A stretch of DNA of 12,521 nt from an uncultured Flavobacteriia bacterium (GCA_903887095.1 CAISOQ010000024.1:1-12521), one strand, 5' to 3'. Counted from the stretch's first letter, positions 1 to 7,661 are shown. Translations and numbers: made by a program. The notes: generated by a model from the letters alone, not told the origin.

Positions 1-298
1 AAATCGATTTTAAAAGGATTTTAATAATCCCCTTTTCATTTTTTGTACTCAATGATTAAGTTATCAAATGTGGGTGAAGTGATTACTTAAGTAAAACATC
101 TTAAAATCTGCGTTTATTTGCAATACAAAGCGCTTAATTGCAAAAAATAAACGCTTACTAAACTTAAGCTCACACCTTATTTTTAATTCAGAAATACATT
201 TTTTTTGGTTACATCTTATTTTTTTGAATTTTATACAAATTTTTCAGATGTATATGATAATACTATTTTCTGGGGATTTAAAATATTTGCACTTTGCA
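1..298. other. AT-rich intergenic region downstream of the aconitase gene
   Basis: No open reading frame of useful length or recognisable RNA gene is visible. The stretch is very AT-rich with several T runs. It contains a possible weak hairpin at 12-36 (AAAAGG pairing with CCTTTT) followed by a T run at 39-44, which could end a plus-strand gene coming from outside the window. It also holds a 12-base perfect palindrome at 83-94 (TTACTTAAGTAA) and the longer inverted repeat listed separately. No strong terminator directly follows the aconitase stop codon. I cannot assign a function. Confidence 0.5.
110..154. repeat. Long imperfect inverted repeat
   Basis: The left arm 110-124 (GCGTTTATTTGCAAT) is complementary to the right arm 137-154 (ATTGC...TAAACGC), except that the right arm has three extra A residues in its A run. 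The 12-base spacer contains the palindrome AAGCGCTT at 128-135. In RNA from either strand this gives a stem of about 15 pairs with a small bulge. It is not followed by a clean T tract on either side, so it is not a textbook terminator. It could be a processed 3' structure for the aconitase mRNA, a protein-binding site, or a remnant of a small mobile element. Confidence 0.6.
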
Positions 299-2566
299 TT
301 ATGCGTTTTGACTCTTGATCAAATTCAACGCTGACCCTGCTCTGAACCATTCAATTTGAGATTGATTATAGGTATGATTCAATTGAATTGTTTCTTTAGA
401 ACCTGTTGCATGCACGATCTCCAAAGTCAATGGTTTGCCAGGCGCAAAATCTACCAGATCTATGAAGTTGAAGGAATCGTTTTCAAGAATCTTGTCGTAA
501 TCTGCTTCATTGGCAAAGGTCAACCCAAGCATTCCTTGTTTCTTCAAGTTTGTTTCGTGAATGCGTGCAAAAGATTTTACGATAACAGCACAAACACCTA
601 GATGACGTGGTTCCATCGCCGCATGTTCACGAGATGAACCTTCGCCGTAATTGTGATCTCCCACGACGATTGAAGATACACCGGCTGCTTTGTAAGCGCG
701 TTGAACGGCAGGAACTTCTCCCACCTCCCCTGTCAATTGATTGACAACTTCATTCGCTTTCCCATTGAAAGCATTTTCAGCACCAATCAACATGTTATTG
801 GAAATATTGTCCAGGTGGCCACGGTATCGCAACCACGGACCAGCCATGGAAATGTGATCCGTTGTACATTTTCCTTTTGCCTTGATCAACAATTTCGCCC
901 CAAGAATATTGTTACCATCCCACGCAGGGAAGTTTTCCAACAATTGAAGTCGTGAAGAATCGGGTGCAACTGCCACAACGACTTGACTTCCATCTTCAGC
1001 AGGAGCTTGGTAACCAGGATCTTCTACATCAAATCCTTTTTTCGGCAATTCATCTCCGTGCGGAGGATTCAATTTTATCTTTTCACCTTTATCATTTGTC
1101 AGGTAATCCGTAATTGGATTAAATCCTAAATCTCCGGCAATTGCCAAGGCAGCGACCATTTCTGGAGAAGTTACAAAAGCATGCGTATTTGGATTTCCGT
1201 CTGCTCGTTTGGAGAAATTACGGTTAAATGAGTGAACAATGGTATTTTTCTCTTGCTTTTCAGCTCCTTCACGATCCCACTGACCGATACAAGGTCCACA
1301 CGCATTCGTGAACACCTTCGTACCCATTTTCTCAAATGTAGCAATGATTCCGTCTCTTTCGATCGTGTAACGCACTTGTTCAGAACCAGGATTGATCCCA
1401 AATTCTGCTTTCGGTGTGATTCCATGCGCCACAGCTTGCTCAACAATTGACGCTGCGCGCGACATATCTTCGTACGACGAGTTCGTGCAAGAACCGATCA
1501 ACCCCCACTCTACTTTTATGGGCCATCCATTTGATTCCGCTTCTTGGCGCATTTTCGAAATGGGCGTTCCGCGATCTGGTGTGAAAGGACCGTTTACATA
1601 CGGTTCGAGTTCCGAAAGGTCAATCTCGATTAATTGATCAAAATAGTTGGACGGATTCGCATATACTTCCGCATCACCTGTCAAATGTTCTGCAATCACA
1701 TCAGCAGCGTCTACCACTTCCTTTCTTCCTGTAGCAATCAGGTAACGGCGCATAGATTCATCGTAACCAAATGTTGATGTAGTCGCTCCAATCTCAGCGC
1801 CCATGTTACAAATTGTACCTTTTCCTGTGCAAGAAAGAGAGAGAGCCCCGTCACCAAAATACTCAACAATGGCACCTGTTCCCCCTTTTACTGTTAGAAT
1901 ATCAGCTACTTTCAAAATAACGTCTTTGGCGGATGTCCAGCCATTTAACTTTCCAGTCAGCTTGACTCCAATCAATTTCGGAAATTTCAATTCCCAAGCC
2001 ATTCCTGCCATCACATCGACAGCATCTGCCCCACCAACACCGATTGCAACCATACCCAATCCACCGGCATTCACCGTGTGAGAATCGGTTCCAATCATCA
2101 TCCCGCCTGGGAATGCATAATTTTCCAAAACAACTTGGTGAATGATTCCAGCTCCTGGTTTCCAGAAGCCAATGCCATATTTATTCGATATCGAAGAAAG
2201 GAAATTGAATACCTCATTGTTTTGATTATACGACTCTTGCAAATCCTTGTCTGCACCCAATTTAGCTTGAATAAGGTGATCGCAATGCACAGTTGAAGGA
2301 ACAGCTACTTTCTTTTTACCCGCCTGCATGAATTGCAAAAGCGCCATTTGAGCCGTTGCATCTTGCATGGCCACGCGATCGGGAGCAAAATCCACGTACG
2401 ATTTCCCTCTTTCGAAAATTGACGTTGGATTTCCCTCCCACAAATGCGCGTAAAGGATTTTTTCAGAAAGCGTTAATGGGCGCCCCACCACTTGCCGCGC
2501 TGCCGCAATACGTTCTGGGAATTTTGCATACACCTTGCGGATCATGTCGATGTCAAATACTGCCAT
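299..2566 (-). CDS. acn: Aconitate hydratase, mitochondrial-type, [4Fe-4S]
   Basis: This is a cytoplasmic TCA-cycle enzyme that isomerises citrate to isocitrate through cis-aconitate. The 755-residue product matches the mitochondrial-aconitase branch, which is shorter than the AcnA/IRP1 branch of about 890 residues. Visible features are the HCDH substrate motif (94-97), GTDSH (159-163), cluster ligands Cys360 (IGSC) and Cys423/Cys426 (ACGPC), KCTTDH (566-571), and the swivel-domain GEGSSREH motif (641-648) with the catalytic serine and arginine. Domain order is 1-2-3-linker-4. I chose the ATG at 2566, giving MAVFDID, because family members begin there. The cluster cysteines also then fall within two residues of the mature mitochondrial numbering. 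An in-frame ATG at 2602 would add 12 residues ([12 protein letters not shown]) with no conserved match. Neither start has a clear Shine-Dalgarno site. All key residues appear intact. Confidence 0.97.
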   Translation of the reverse strand: MAVFDIDMIRKVYAKFPERIAAARQVVGRPLTLSEKILYAHLWEGNPTSIFERGKSYVDFAPDRVAMQDATAQMALLQFMQAGKKKVAVPSTVHCDHLIQAKLGADKDLQESYNQNNEVFNFLSSISNKYGIGFWKPGAGIIHQVVLENYAFPGGMMIGTDSHTVNAGGLGMVAIGVGGADAVDVMAGMAWELKFPKLIGVKLTGKLNGWTSAKDVILKVADILTVKGGTGAIVEYFGDGALSLSCTGKGTICNMGAEIGATTSTFGYDESMRRYLIATGRKEVVDAADVIAEHLTGDAEVYANPSNYFDQLIEIDLSELEPYVNGPFTPDRGTPISKMRQEAESNGWPIKVEWGLIGSCTNSSYEDMSRAASIVEQAVAHGITPKAEFGINPGSEQVRYTIERDGIIATFEKMGTKVFTNACGPCIGQWDREGAEKQEKNTIVHSFNRNFSKRADGNPNTHAFVTSPEMVAALAIAGDLGFNPITDYLTNDKGEKIKLNPPHGDELPKKGFDVEDPGYQAPAEDGSQVVVAVAPDSSRLQLLENFPAWDGNNILGAKLLIKAKGKCTTDHISMAGPWLRYRGHLDNISNNMLIGAENAFNGKANEVVNQLTGEVGEVPAVQRAYKAAGVSSIVVGDHNYGEGSSREHAAMEPRHLGVCAVIVKSFARIHETNLKKQGMLGLTFANEADYDKILENDSFNFIDLVDFAPGKPLTLEIVHATGSKETIQLNHTYNQSQIEWFRAGSALNLIKSQNA

Positions 2567-3040
2567 GTGCTGTTTGATTTTTAATGACCTAAAAGTACGC
2601 ATTCAAACGGCATGCTCAATCAACAAACTTATGCACTGGTCATTTTTTTCAATGGAATGAAGGAAGCTTATTTTGGTTTTTTTATATAAGTTGTTTGAGA
2701 AACAAGAGCAGACACAAAAATAACGATCCGCTAACAGCAGCTGCAAGAAATTGGAAGCCAGAAAACAAAAATGTAGATAGAAAATCTTCGCAAGCACATG
2801 AATACGTTGATAGACTTTCAAGATGATAAAGATCTTGCTTTTCTTGAAATAATAAATGCAAACCAACAGCAAGCAAGTACCAGCCCAGATTATACTTCGA
2901 CCAACGAAGTCAGCAGCCAAACAACGAAAAGATTTTAAAGTTTAATTTTATCTTCAGAGAAACAAACTTGAGAGAAGCGGTCTGTTCGCCTGGTTGCAAA
3001 ACGCTACTTAAAAGCTGTAGCGCACAAAAAAAATCTTTCA
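2567..3040. other. Non-coding region between the aconitase and toxin-antitoxin genes
   Basis: I see no credible gene here. A minus-strand reading of 2603-2920 is open for about 105 codons, but it is rich in Phe, Leu, Ile and Cys, matches no family I know, and lies over the likely aconitase promoter and leader. Two perfect hairpins are present: ACTTCG/CGAAGT at 2894-2910 (5-base loop) and CGCTAC/GTAGCG at 3002-3022 (9-base loop). On the minus strand the second is followed by GTTTTG, so it could be a weak terminator stopping antisense transcription before it reaches the aconitase gene. Confidence 0.45.
2715..2746 (-). promoter_or_regulatory. Candidate aconitase promoter (Bacteroidota type)
   Basis: On the minus strand, 2722-2715 reads TATTTTTG, matching the TAnnTTTG -7 box. 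TTG at 2746-2744 lies 21 bases upstream, within the 17-23 base spacing reported for flavobacterial promoters. Transcription would begin near 2708, giving a leader of about 140 bases before the ATG at 2566. The boxes match, but in AT-rich sequence such matches can arise by chance. Confidence 0.45.
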
Positions 3041-3072
3041 TTTGCATCGTACGTATATAATCAATATATTTG
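3041..3072 (+). promoter_or_regulatory. Promoter of the toxin-antitoxin operon
   Basis: TTTG at 3041-3044 and TATATTTG at 3065-3072 are separated by 20 bases, a close match to the Bacteroidota TTTG-N(17-23)-TAnnTTTG promoter. Transcription should start near 3079, leaving only about 13 bases before the antitoxin ATG at 3092. The short leader has no Shine-Dalgarno site. Confidence 0.65.
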
Positions 3073-3080
3073 TACGTATA
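3048..3080. repeat. Direct and inverted repeats overlapping the toxin-antitoxin promoter
   Basis: The nine bases GTACGTATA occur twice, at 3049-3057 and 3072-3080, spaced 23 bases apart (about two helical turns). The same region can be read as an imperfect inverted repeat: CGTAC plus TATAT on the left (3048-3058) mirror ATATA plus GTACG on the right (3064-3076) around the centre AATCA. The repeats surround and overlap the -7 box and the likely transcription start. This is where a toxin-antitoxin autorepressor would be expected to bind. The repeats are seen directly; the operator role is inferred. Confidence 0.55.
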
Positions 3081-3091
3081 ATAAAATTGAC

Positions 3092-3337
3092 ATGGACACA
3101 AAATTGACACTAAAACTAGATAAAGAGATAATAAATCGTGCAAAAGATTATGCTGAATCCAAGAAAATCAGTCTTTCTAAACTAATCGAAAGCTATTTAC
3201 AGTTGCTTACAAACGAAAGTTCATCAAAAGACAAAATATCGCCATTGGTTGAAAGTTTATCAGGTGTTATTGAATTACCAAAAAAATATGATGACAAAGA
3301 TGACTACACAGACTATCTAACTGAAAAATACAAATGA
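3092..3337 (+). CDS. DUF6364-like antitoxin, putative ribbon-helix-helix
   Basis: This 81-residue protein is probably the antitoxin of the following PIN-domain protein. The N-terminus (TKLTLKLD, residues 3-10) looks like the DNA-binding beta strand of a ribbon-helix-helix fold. It is followed by two helices (about 11-24 and 27-40, with SLSKLIESYL) and then a linker. The acidic tail, including DDKDDYTDYL and ending TEKYK, would be the toxin-neutralising part. It resembles the DUF6364 proteins common in Bacteroidota beside PIN toxins. Its stop overlaps the toxin start in the ATGA arrangement, implying translational coupling. The repeats over the promoter fit autorepression by this protein, alone or with the toxin. 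The family call comes from recognising the pattern; the biochemical role is inferred. Confidence 0.82.
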   Translation: MDTKLTLKLDKEIINRAKDYAESKKISLSKLIESYLQLLTNESSSKDKISPLVESLSGVIELPKKYDDKDDYTDYLTEKYK

Positions 3338-3753
3338 CAGAAAATATATTTGTAGACACAGATGTCATTTTTGACCTTTTAGCGAAAAGAGAGCCCTTTT
3401 ATAACTATTCAGCAAAATTATTTACCCATGCTGACAAACAAGAATTAACCATTTGTGTTTCTTCCCTATGTTTTGGGAATTTGAATTATATATTGTCAAA
3501 GCAAAAATCTGCAACAGAAGCAAGAAAAATATTGTCAAGATTTAAAGTTTTAGTGAATGTTCTGCCCGTTGATGATAAGGTAATTGAATTGGCCTTGAAT
3601 TCAGATTTTAAGGATTTTGAGGACGCAATCCAATATTATTGCGCAATTGAAAATGGAATCAAAATTATTATTACAAGAAATTTGAAAGACTTTAAACACG
3701 CAAGAATTCCAGTTTTAACTGCTGAGGAATTTGTGAAACAAAATGAATATTGA
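3334..3753 (+). CDS. PIN-domain toxin, putative ribonuclease (VapC-like)
   Basis: This 139-residue protein spans a single PIN domain, a metal-dependent RNase fold found in VapC-type toxins. The N-terminal strand FVDTDVIFDLL (residues 6-16) supplies metal-binding Asp8, with Asp10 and Asp14 nearby. A second acidic cluster, DFKDFEDAIQ (91-100), includes Asp94 and Asp97. The segment ITRNLKDF (113-120) occupies the place of the last conserved acidic or Asn motif. At the usual mid-domain glutamate this protein has FGNLNYIL (47-54), with Asn; I recall that form in Bacteroidota relatives, so it need not mean inactivity. The product is full length for the family with no frameshift, so the module is probably functional. 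The RNA target cannot be inferred from sequence. Sampled lines across the pair run about 23-33% G+C, against 45-52% in acnB samples. Confidence 0.85.
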   Translation: MTENIFVDTDVIFDLLAKREPFYNYSAKLFTHADKQELTICVSSLCFGNLNYILSKQKSATEARKILSRFKVLVNVLPVDDKVIELALNSDFKDFEDAIQYYCAIENGIKIIITRNLKDFKHARIPVLTAEEFVKQNEY

Positions 3754-3875
3754 TGGACACTAACAGTAATCAAGCGTCACCCCAAATCAAACTTTGAACT
3801 TGAGTTTGCAAAAAAACCTCGGCATGCCGCCAAGCCCGGAACAATTAACTCCAAAACATCATCCCCATTCCAACC

Positions 3876-3905
3876 AAAAAAGCCCACTCAATGAGCGGGC
3901 TTTTT
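3876..3905. terminator. Bidirectional rho-independent terminator
   Basis: The hairpin 3881-3901 pairs AGCCC with GGGCT and CTCA-side bases with TGAG, with one A/C mismatch and a 3-base loop. An A run (3876-3881) precedes it and a T run (3901-3905) follows, so it can terminate in both directions. It sits between the convergent toxin gene and acnB, about 20 bases beyond the acnB stop, and probably serves both. Confidence 0.85.
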
Positions 3906-3924
3906 ACTTTAATTTATTCTATGC

Positions 3925-6696
3925 TTAATTCGCCAACAACTTATGCGAAGGAGCAAATTTCGTCAACGTAATTCCTTCAACTGCTTTCGTGTATTCTTCA
4001 ATTGTAGGCGTTCGTCCTAAAATTGTTGAAAGCACCACCACTGGTGTCGAGGAAAGCAATGATTCTCCTTTTTTACCCTCTGTATCTTCTACCACACGGC
4101 CCTGGAACAAACGCGTAGATGTTGCCATTACCGTATCTCCTTTTTCCGCTTTCTCTTGGTTCCCCATGCACAAGTTACAACCTGGACGCTCTAAGTACAA
4201 CATGTTTTCATACTTCGTACGTGCCTCACCTTTTGGTGCGTTGTCGTCGAATTCGAAGCCGGAGTATTTTTGTAATACTTCCCAATCGCCTTCTGCTTTC
4301 AACTCGTCAACGATGTTATACGTTGGAGGTGCAACAACCAATGGCGCTTTGAATTCCACTTTTCCGTTTTGCGCTTCTACGTTTTTCAACATTTGCGCTA
4401 AGATTTTCATATCGCCTTTGTGCACCATACATGAACCGATGAATCCAAGATCCACCTGTTTTGTTCCTCCGTAGAAAGAAAGCGGACGAATGGTATCGTG
4501 GGTATAGCGTTTTGAAACATCTTTATTGTTTACATCCGGGTCAGCGATCATCGGTTCAGCAATCAGATCCAGATCCACTTCCACCTCCGCATAGTATTTT
4601 GCATTTTGATCCGGCTTCAATGCGGACTTCTCTCCTGAACGGATCTCAGCAATGCGCTTATTCGCTTTATCGATCAAGCCTTGCAACACCTGATTCTTAT
4701 TGTCCATTCCCTTGTCGATCATGATTTGGATGCGGCTTTTCGCAATTTCCAACGATTTTATCAAAGTCTCATCCTCTGAAATACAGATAGATGCTTTCGC
4801 TTTCATTTCTGCTGTCCAGTCCGTGAACGTAAATGCCTGATCTGCTGTTAACGTTCCAATATGTACTTCAATTACTCTTCCTTGGAAAACATTTTCACCA
4901 CCAAATTTCTGCAACATTTGCGCTTGCGTTGCATGCACAACATCACGGAAATCCATGTAGCTTTTCATTTCACCTTTGAACGTCACTTTCACAGATTCCG
5001 GAATCGGCATCGAAGCTTCACCTGTTGCTAATGCTAACGCTACAGTTCCTGAATCAGCACCGAATGCAACACCTTTCGACATGCGCGTATGGGAATCCCC
5101 ACCAATGATAATGGCCCAATCGTCGATCGTAATGTCATTTAATACTTTATGGATGACGTCTGTCATTGAATGGTACACACCTTTGGGGTCACGTGCCGTG
5201 ATCAAACCGAATTCATTCATGAATTTCATCAATTTCGGGATGTTTGCCTGCGCTTTCTTGTCCCAAACCGATGCCGTGTGACATCCAGACTGATACGCTC
5301 CGTCAACAATTGGAGAAATAACGGTAGCAGCCATGGATTCCAATTCTTGTGCTGTCATCAAACCGGTTGTATCTTGCGAACCAACGATGTTTACGGTCAC
5401 GCGAACATCAGATCCAGCGTGTAAAACTTTTCCTGGTGTGTTTCCAACAGCGTTGCGATTGAATATCTTTTCTACCGCTGTTAATCCTTGTCCATCGTTC
5501 GAAATTTCTTTCGAAGGAGCGAATACGGTTGGAGCTGTAATTCCCAATGTTTTTGCTGAGAACGTTTGAATCTTCTTGCCGAAAACGATTGCATACGATC
5601 CGCCGGCACGGATGAATTCCATTTTCTGTGGCGTCAATGCTTTCGAAATGTCGATTAGTTCTTTATCGCCATTGTATAATTTCTTTGTTTTTGTGTTGAT
5701 GGTTAGAACCGTTCCTGTTGCCACTGAATAAGCGTGTTCTAAAACCGGCTCATTGTTTTCATTGCGCACTATATTTCCTTCAGCATCTGTTTTCTTTACC
5801 CAGTTTTTCAAGTCAAGACCGATACCACCAGTTACATCAACTGTAGTTAAGAAAATTGGAGAGATTCCATTTGTTCCACCAACGATCGGTGCAATGTTTA
5901 CGAAAGGAACATACGGACTAGCTTGTTTACCTGTCCAGAGCGCCACGTTGTTCACTCCCGACATACGCGATGACCCTACTCCCATCGTACCTTTTTCAGC
6001 GATCAGCATCACGCTTTTATCCGGATGCTGTGCGTTCAGTGCCGTAATTTCTGTTTGCGCTTCCGGTGTTATCATACATTTACCATGCAGTTCACGATCA
6101 GAACGCGAGTGCGCTTGATTTCCCGGAGAAAGAAGGTCTGTTGAAATGTCCCCCTCACCTGCGATAAATGTGACGATCTTGATTTCTTCAGGTACCTCAG
6201 GAAGTTTTGTGAAGAACTCTGCTTTCGCATAACTTTCCAAAACATCTTTTGCTACTGCATTACCTGCTTCGTATGCCACTTTCAAACGATCGGCATCTGC
6301 ATCATATAAATACACTTGTGTTTTCAATACTTCAGCAGCGTTTTTAGCAACCTCAGCATTATTGCTCAACGCCAAGTCCAATAAAACACCGATTGAAGGT
6401 CCACCTTTCATATGAGACAACAATTCAAGAGCGAACGAAGGCGAAATTTCAGCTACGTTTTCTTCACCAAGAATAATTTGTTTCAAGAAATGGGCTTTAG
6501 CACCAGCAGCAGGAGTTGTTCCCGGTAAGGTGTTATAGATAAAGAACTTCAGTGATTCTGCTCGGTGGGTGTTACTGGTATCTTTGATCTGAGCGATTAT
6601 CTCACTCAACAATTCAGCACTATCTATTGGTTTTGGGTGAAGCCCTTGTGCTTTTCTTTCTTCAATTTCTTTAAGGTATTCCTGGTAATTGCTCAT
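3925..6696 (-). CDS. acnB: Bifunctional aconitate hydratase 2 / 2-methylisocitrate dehydratase
   Basis: This 923-residue protein is an AcnB-type [4Fe-4S] aconitase. In well-studied members it interconverts citrate and isocitrate and can also act on 2-methylcitrate intermediates of propionate breakdown. The domain order is the permuted AcnB layout: a helical HEAT-like N-terminus (about 1-160), the swivel domain (about 165-400) with GVGSSR at 239-244, then the catalytic domains. These contain QSGCHTASVWD (469-479), GGDSHTR (532-538), the first cluster ligand Cys756 (IGSC) and the pair Cys840/Cys843 (PGCNLC). It is about 58 residues longer than the 865-residue E. coli enzyme, partly through extra sequence in the swivel region near 300-345. 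All cluster cysteines are present. The ATG at 6696 begins a well-matched N-terminus without a clear Shine-Dalgarno site. It is convergent with the toxin gene and divergent from rpsF. Confidence 0.98.
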   Translation of the reverse strand: MSNYQEYLKEIEERKAQGLHPKPIDSAELLSEIIAQIKDTSNTHRAESLKFFIYNTLPGTTPAAGAKAHFLKQIILGEENVAEISPSFALELLSHMKGGPSIGVLLDLALSNNAEVAKNAAEVLKTQVYLYDADADRLKVAYEAGNAVAKDVLESYAKAEFFTKLPEVPEEIKIVTFIAGEGDISTDLLSPGNQAHSRSDRELHGKCMITPEAQTEITALNAQHPDKSVMLIAEKGTMGVGSSRMSGVNNVALWTGKQASPYVPFVNIAPIVGGTNGISPIFLTTVDVTGGIGLDLKNWVKKTDAEGNIVRNENNEPVLEHAYSVATGTVLTINTKTKKLYNGDKELIDISKALTPQKMEFIRAGGSYAIVFGKKIQTFSAKTLGITAPTVFAPSKEISNDGQGLTAVEKIFNRNAVGNTPGKVLHAGSDVRVTVNIVGSQDTTGLMTAQELESMAATVISPIVDGAYQSGCHTASVWDKKAQANIPKLMKFMNEFGLITARDPKGVYHSMTDVIHKVLNDITIDDWAIIIGGDSHTRMSKGVAFGADSGTVALALATGEASMPIPESVKVTFKGEMKSYMDFRDVVHATQAQMLQKFGGENVFQGRVIEVHIGTLTADQAFTFTDWTAEMKAKASICISEDETLIKSLEIAKSRIQIMIDKGMDNKNQVLQGLIDKANKRIAEIRSGEKSALKPDQNAKYYAEVEVDLDLIAEPMIADPDVNNKDVSKRYTHDTIRPLSFYGGTKQVDLGFIGSCMVHKGDMKILAQMLKNVEAQNGKVEFKAPLVVAPPTYNIVDELKAEGDWEVLQKYSGFEFDDNAPKGEARTKYENMLYLERPGCNLCMGNQEKAEKGDTVMATSTRLFQGRVVEDTEGKKGESLLSSTPVVVLSTILGRTPTIEEYTKAVEGITLTKFAPSHKLLAN

Positions 6697-6791
6697 AGTA
6701 GAAATTTATCTCTTTAATGGTTACAACGATGAACTTCAGACAAGAACTACACACACGAAGTGGAGTGCATTCATTCCTGTCTTCTGCCATG

Positions 6792-6799
6792 CAAATTTA
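6792..6799 (-). promoter_or_regulatory. Candidate -7 box of acnB
   Basis: Read on the minus strand, 6799-6792 is TAAATTTG, matching TAnnTTTG. The start point would be near 6785, about 90 bases before the acnB ATG. No TTG lies at the right distance upstream; that position falls at the edge of the purine-rich tract. The call is therefore tentative. Confidence 0.35.
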
Positions 6800-6930
6800 A
6801 GAAAACAATAGTATTTGTATGAAAGAAAGAAGGAAGAAAGTGATAGTATTATTGGATCTGTTTATTGTAAAGATTACTCAAACGGACCAACGCCATATGA
6901 AATAAATGTAAATTCGTTCTTTCAATTGTG

Positions 6931-6959
6931 TTGACAAAAAAAATAATTTTCTATCTTTG
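6931..6959 (+). promoter_or_regulatory. Promoter of rpsF-rpsR-rplI
   Basis: TTG at 6931-6933 is followed after 18 bases by TATCTTTG at 6952-6959, a near-ideal Bacteroidota promoter. Transcription should begin around 6962-6966, giving a leader of about 50 bases before the rpsF ATG. It is the best promoter match in the window, as expected for a highly expressed ribosomal operon. Confidence 0.85.
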
Positions 6960-6960
6960 C

Positions 6961-6985
6961 ACCCCGCTAAGCGTGGCTATGCGGT
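6961..6985 (+). promoter_or_regulatory. rpsF leader hairpin, possible S6:S18 autoregulatory site
   Basis: Right after the promoter the leader can fold CCGC (6964-6967) with GCGG (6981-6984). An internal loop follows, then an inner stem AGC/GCT (6970-6972 with 6976-6978) closed by GTG. A known S6:S18 mRNA motif in rpsF leaders of many bacteria contains a CCG element presented by a structured stem; the placement and CCG here agree with that. Whether this is that motif is my inference from position and a hand fold. Confidence 0.45.
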
Positions 6986-7015
6986 AAAATAGTATTAATA
7001 ACAAATAGTTTAATT

Positions 7016-7372
7016 ATGAATTCTTACGAAACTGTTTTCATTTTAACTCCCGTTTTGTCTGACGATCAGGCAAAGGAAGCAGTGCAGAAATTCGAAGGCG
7101 AAATTACGTCATTGGGTGGAAAAATTAAGCACTCTGAGAGCTGGGGATTGCGCAAATTGGCGTACCCTATTCAAAAAAAATCAACTGGATTTTATTTCCT
7201 TGTTGAATTCCAAGCTGAAGGTAATGCTGTTGCAGGACTTGAGCTTTCTATGAAGCGTGATGAGCGTGTAATGCGTTTCCTTACTGTGAAAATGGAAAAA
7301 GACCATGTAGCTTATGCTGAAAAAAGAAGAGCGAAGCTAGGTGAAAAGAAATCTGCTCCAGCAGAAGCTTAA
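7016..7372 (+). CDS. rpsF: 30S ribosomal protein bS6
   Basis: This 118-residue protein of the small-subunit platform binds 16S rRNA as a heterodimer with bS18. The family is evident from the N-terminal YETVFILTP (residues 4-12), the [10 protein letters not shown] strand (43-52), and [11 protein letters not shown] near 81-91. The C-terminal tail from about 100 is Lys-, Glu- and Ala-rich and slightly shorter than in E. coli, as is common. It is the first gene of a three-gene operon, with 25 bases to rpsR. The start codon follows an A/T-rich leader without a Shine-Dalgarno site, which is usual in Bacteroidota. Expression is probably set by the upstream promoter and possibly by the leader hairpin. 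Confidence 0.98.
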   Translation: MNSYETVFILTPVLSDDQAKEAVQKFEGEITSLGGKIKHSESWGLRKLAYPIQKKSTGFYFLVEFQAEGNAVAGLELSMKRDERVMRFLTVKMEKDHVAYAEKRRAKLGEKKSAPAEA

Positions 7373-7397
7373 TCATTAACTTTAAATTAGAAAGACA

Positions 7398-7661
7398 ATG
7401 TCACAAAATGATATTCGCTATTTGACTCCGATTAACATCGAGATCAGAAAAGACAAATACTGCCGTTTCAAGAAGAGCGGAATTAAATTCATCGATTACA
7501 AGGATGCTAGCTTCCTTTTGAAATTGGTGAACGAACAAGGAAAGATCCTTCCACGTCGTATTACAGGAACTTCTGCTAAGTACCAGAAGAAAGTGAACAA
7601 AGCGATCAAGCGTGCTCGTCACATCGCAGTTCTTCCTTACGTAGGCGATATGTTGAAATAA
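7398..7661 (+). CDS. rpsR: 30S ribosomal protein bS18
   Basis: This 87-residue small-subunit platform protein partners bS6. Diagnostic segments are FIDYKD (31-36), the basic loop [13 protein letters not shown] (51-63) and [12 protein letters not shown] (69-80). It has a single cysteine (Cys22, KYCRF). In Bacteroidota ribosomes bS18 is one of the proteins, with bS21 and bS6, that sequester the 3' end of 16S rRNA, which fits the scarcity of Shine-Dalgarno sites here. It lies between rpsF (25-base gap) and rplI (30-base gap) and is surely co-transcribed. A short purine run (AGAAAGA) precedes the ATG, but no AGGAGG-like site. Confidence 0.98.
   Translation: MSQNDIRYLTPINIEIRKDKYCRFKKSGIKFIDYKDASFLLKLVNEQGKILPRRITGTSAKYQKKVNKAIKRARHIAVLPYVGDMLK

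Larger units (their letters stand above)
6697..7015. other. Divergent intergenic region between acnB and rpsF
   Basis: No gene is visible in these 319 bases. The left part is the acnB leader and promoter side, with a 20-base all-purine tract at 6821-6840 on the plus strand. The right part holds a strong rpsF promoter and leader hairpin. Between them (about 6841-6930) I see nothing specific. Confidence 0.7.

Noticed and set aside
211..251. ACATCT/AGATGT inverted pair in the left intergenic region
   Set aside because: Only six bases per arm around a long low-complexity AT spacer, readily expected by chance.
2603..2920. Minus-strand open frame of about 105 codons upstream of the aconitase gene
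   Set aside because: Biased toward Phe, Leu, Ile and Cys, no family resemblance, and it covers the likely aconitase promoter and leader.
3788..3829. Hairpin at 3788-3808 followed by an A run, and the palindrome CGGCATGCCG at 3820-3829
   Set aside because: The stem is short and the second element has no loop. The much stronger terminator at 3876-3905 explains transcription ending here, and no function can be tied to these.
3989..4474. Plus-strand open frame of 161 codons inside acnB
   Set aside because: It is the antisense shadow of the conserved acnB coding sequence and its translation resembles no protein family.
5753..6118. Plus-strand open frame of 121 codons inside acnB
   Set aside because: Antisense shadow of acnB with no promoter or recognisable product.
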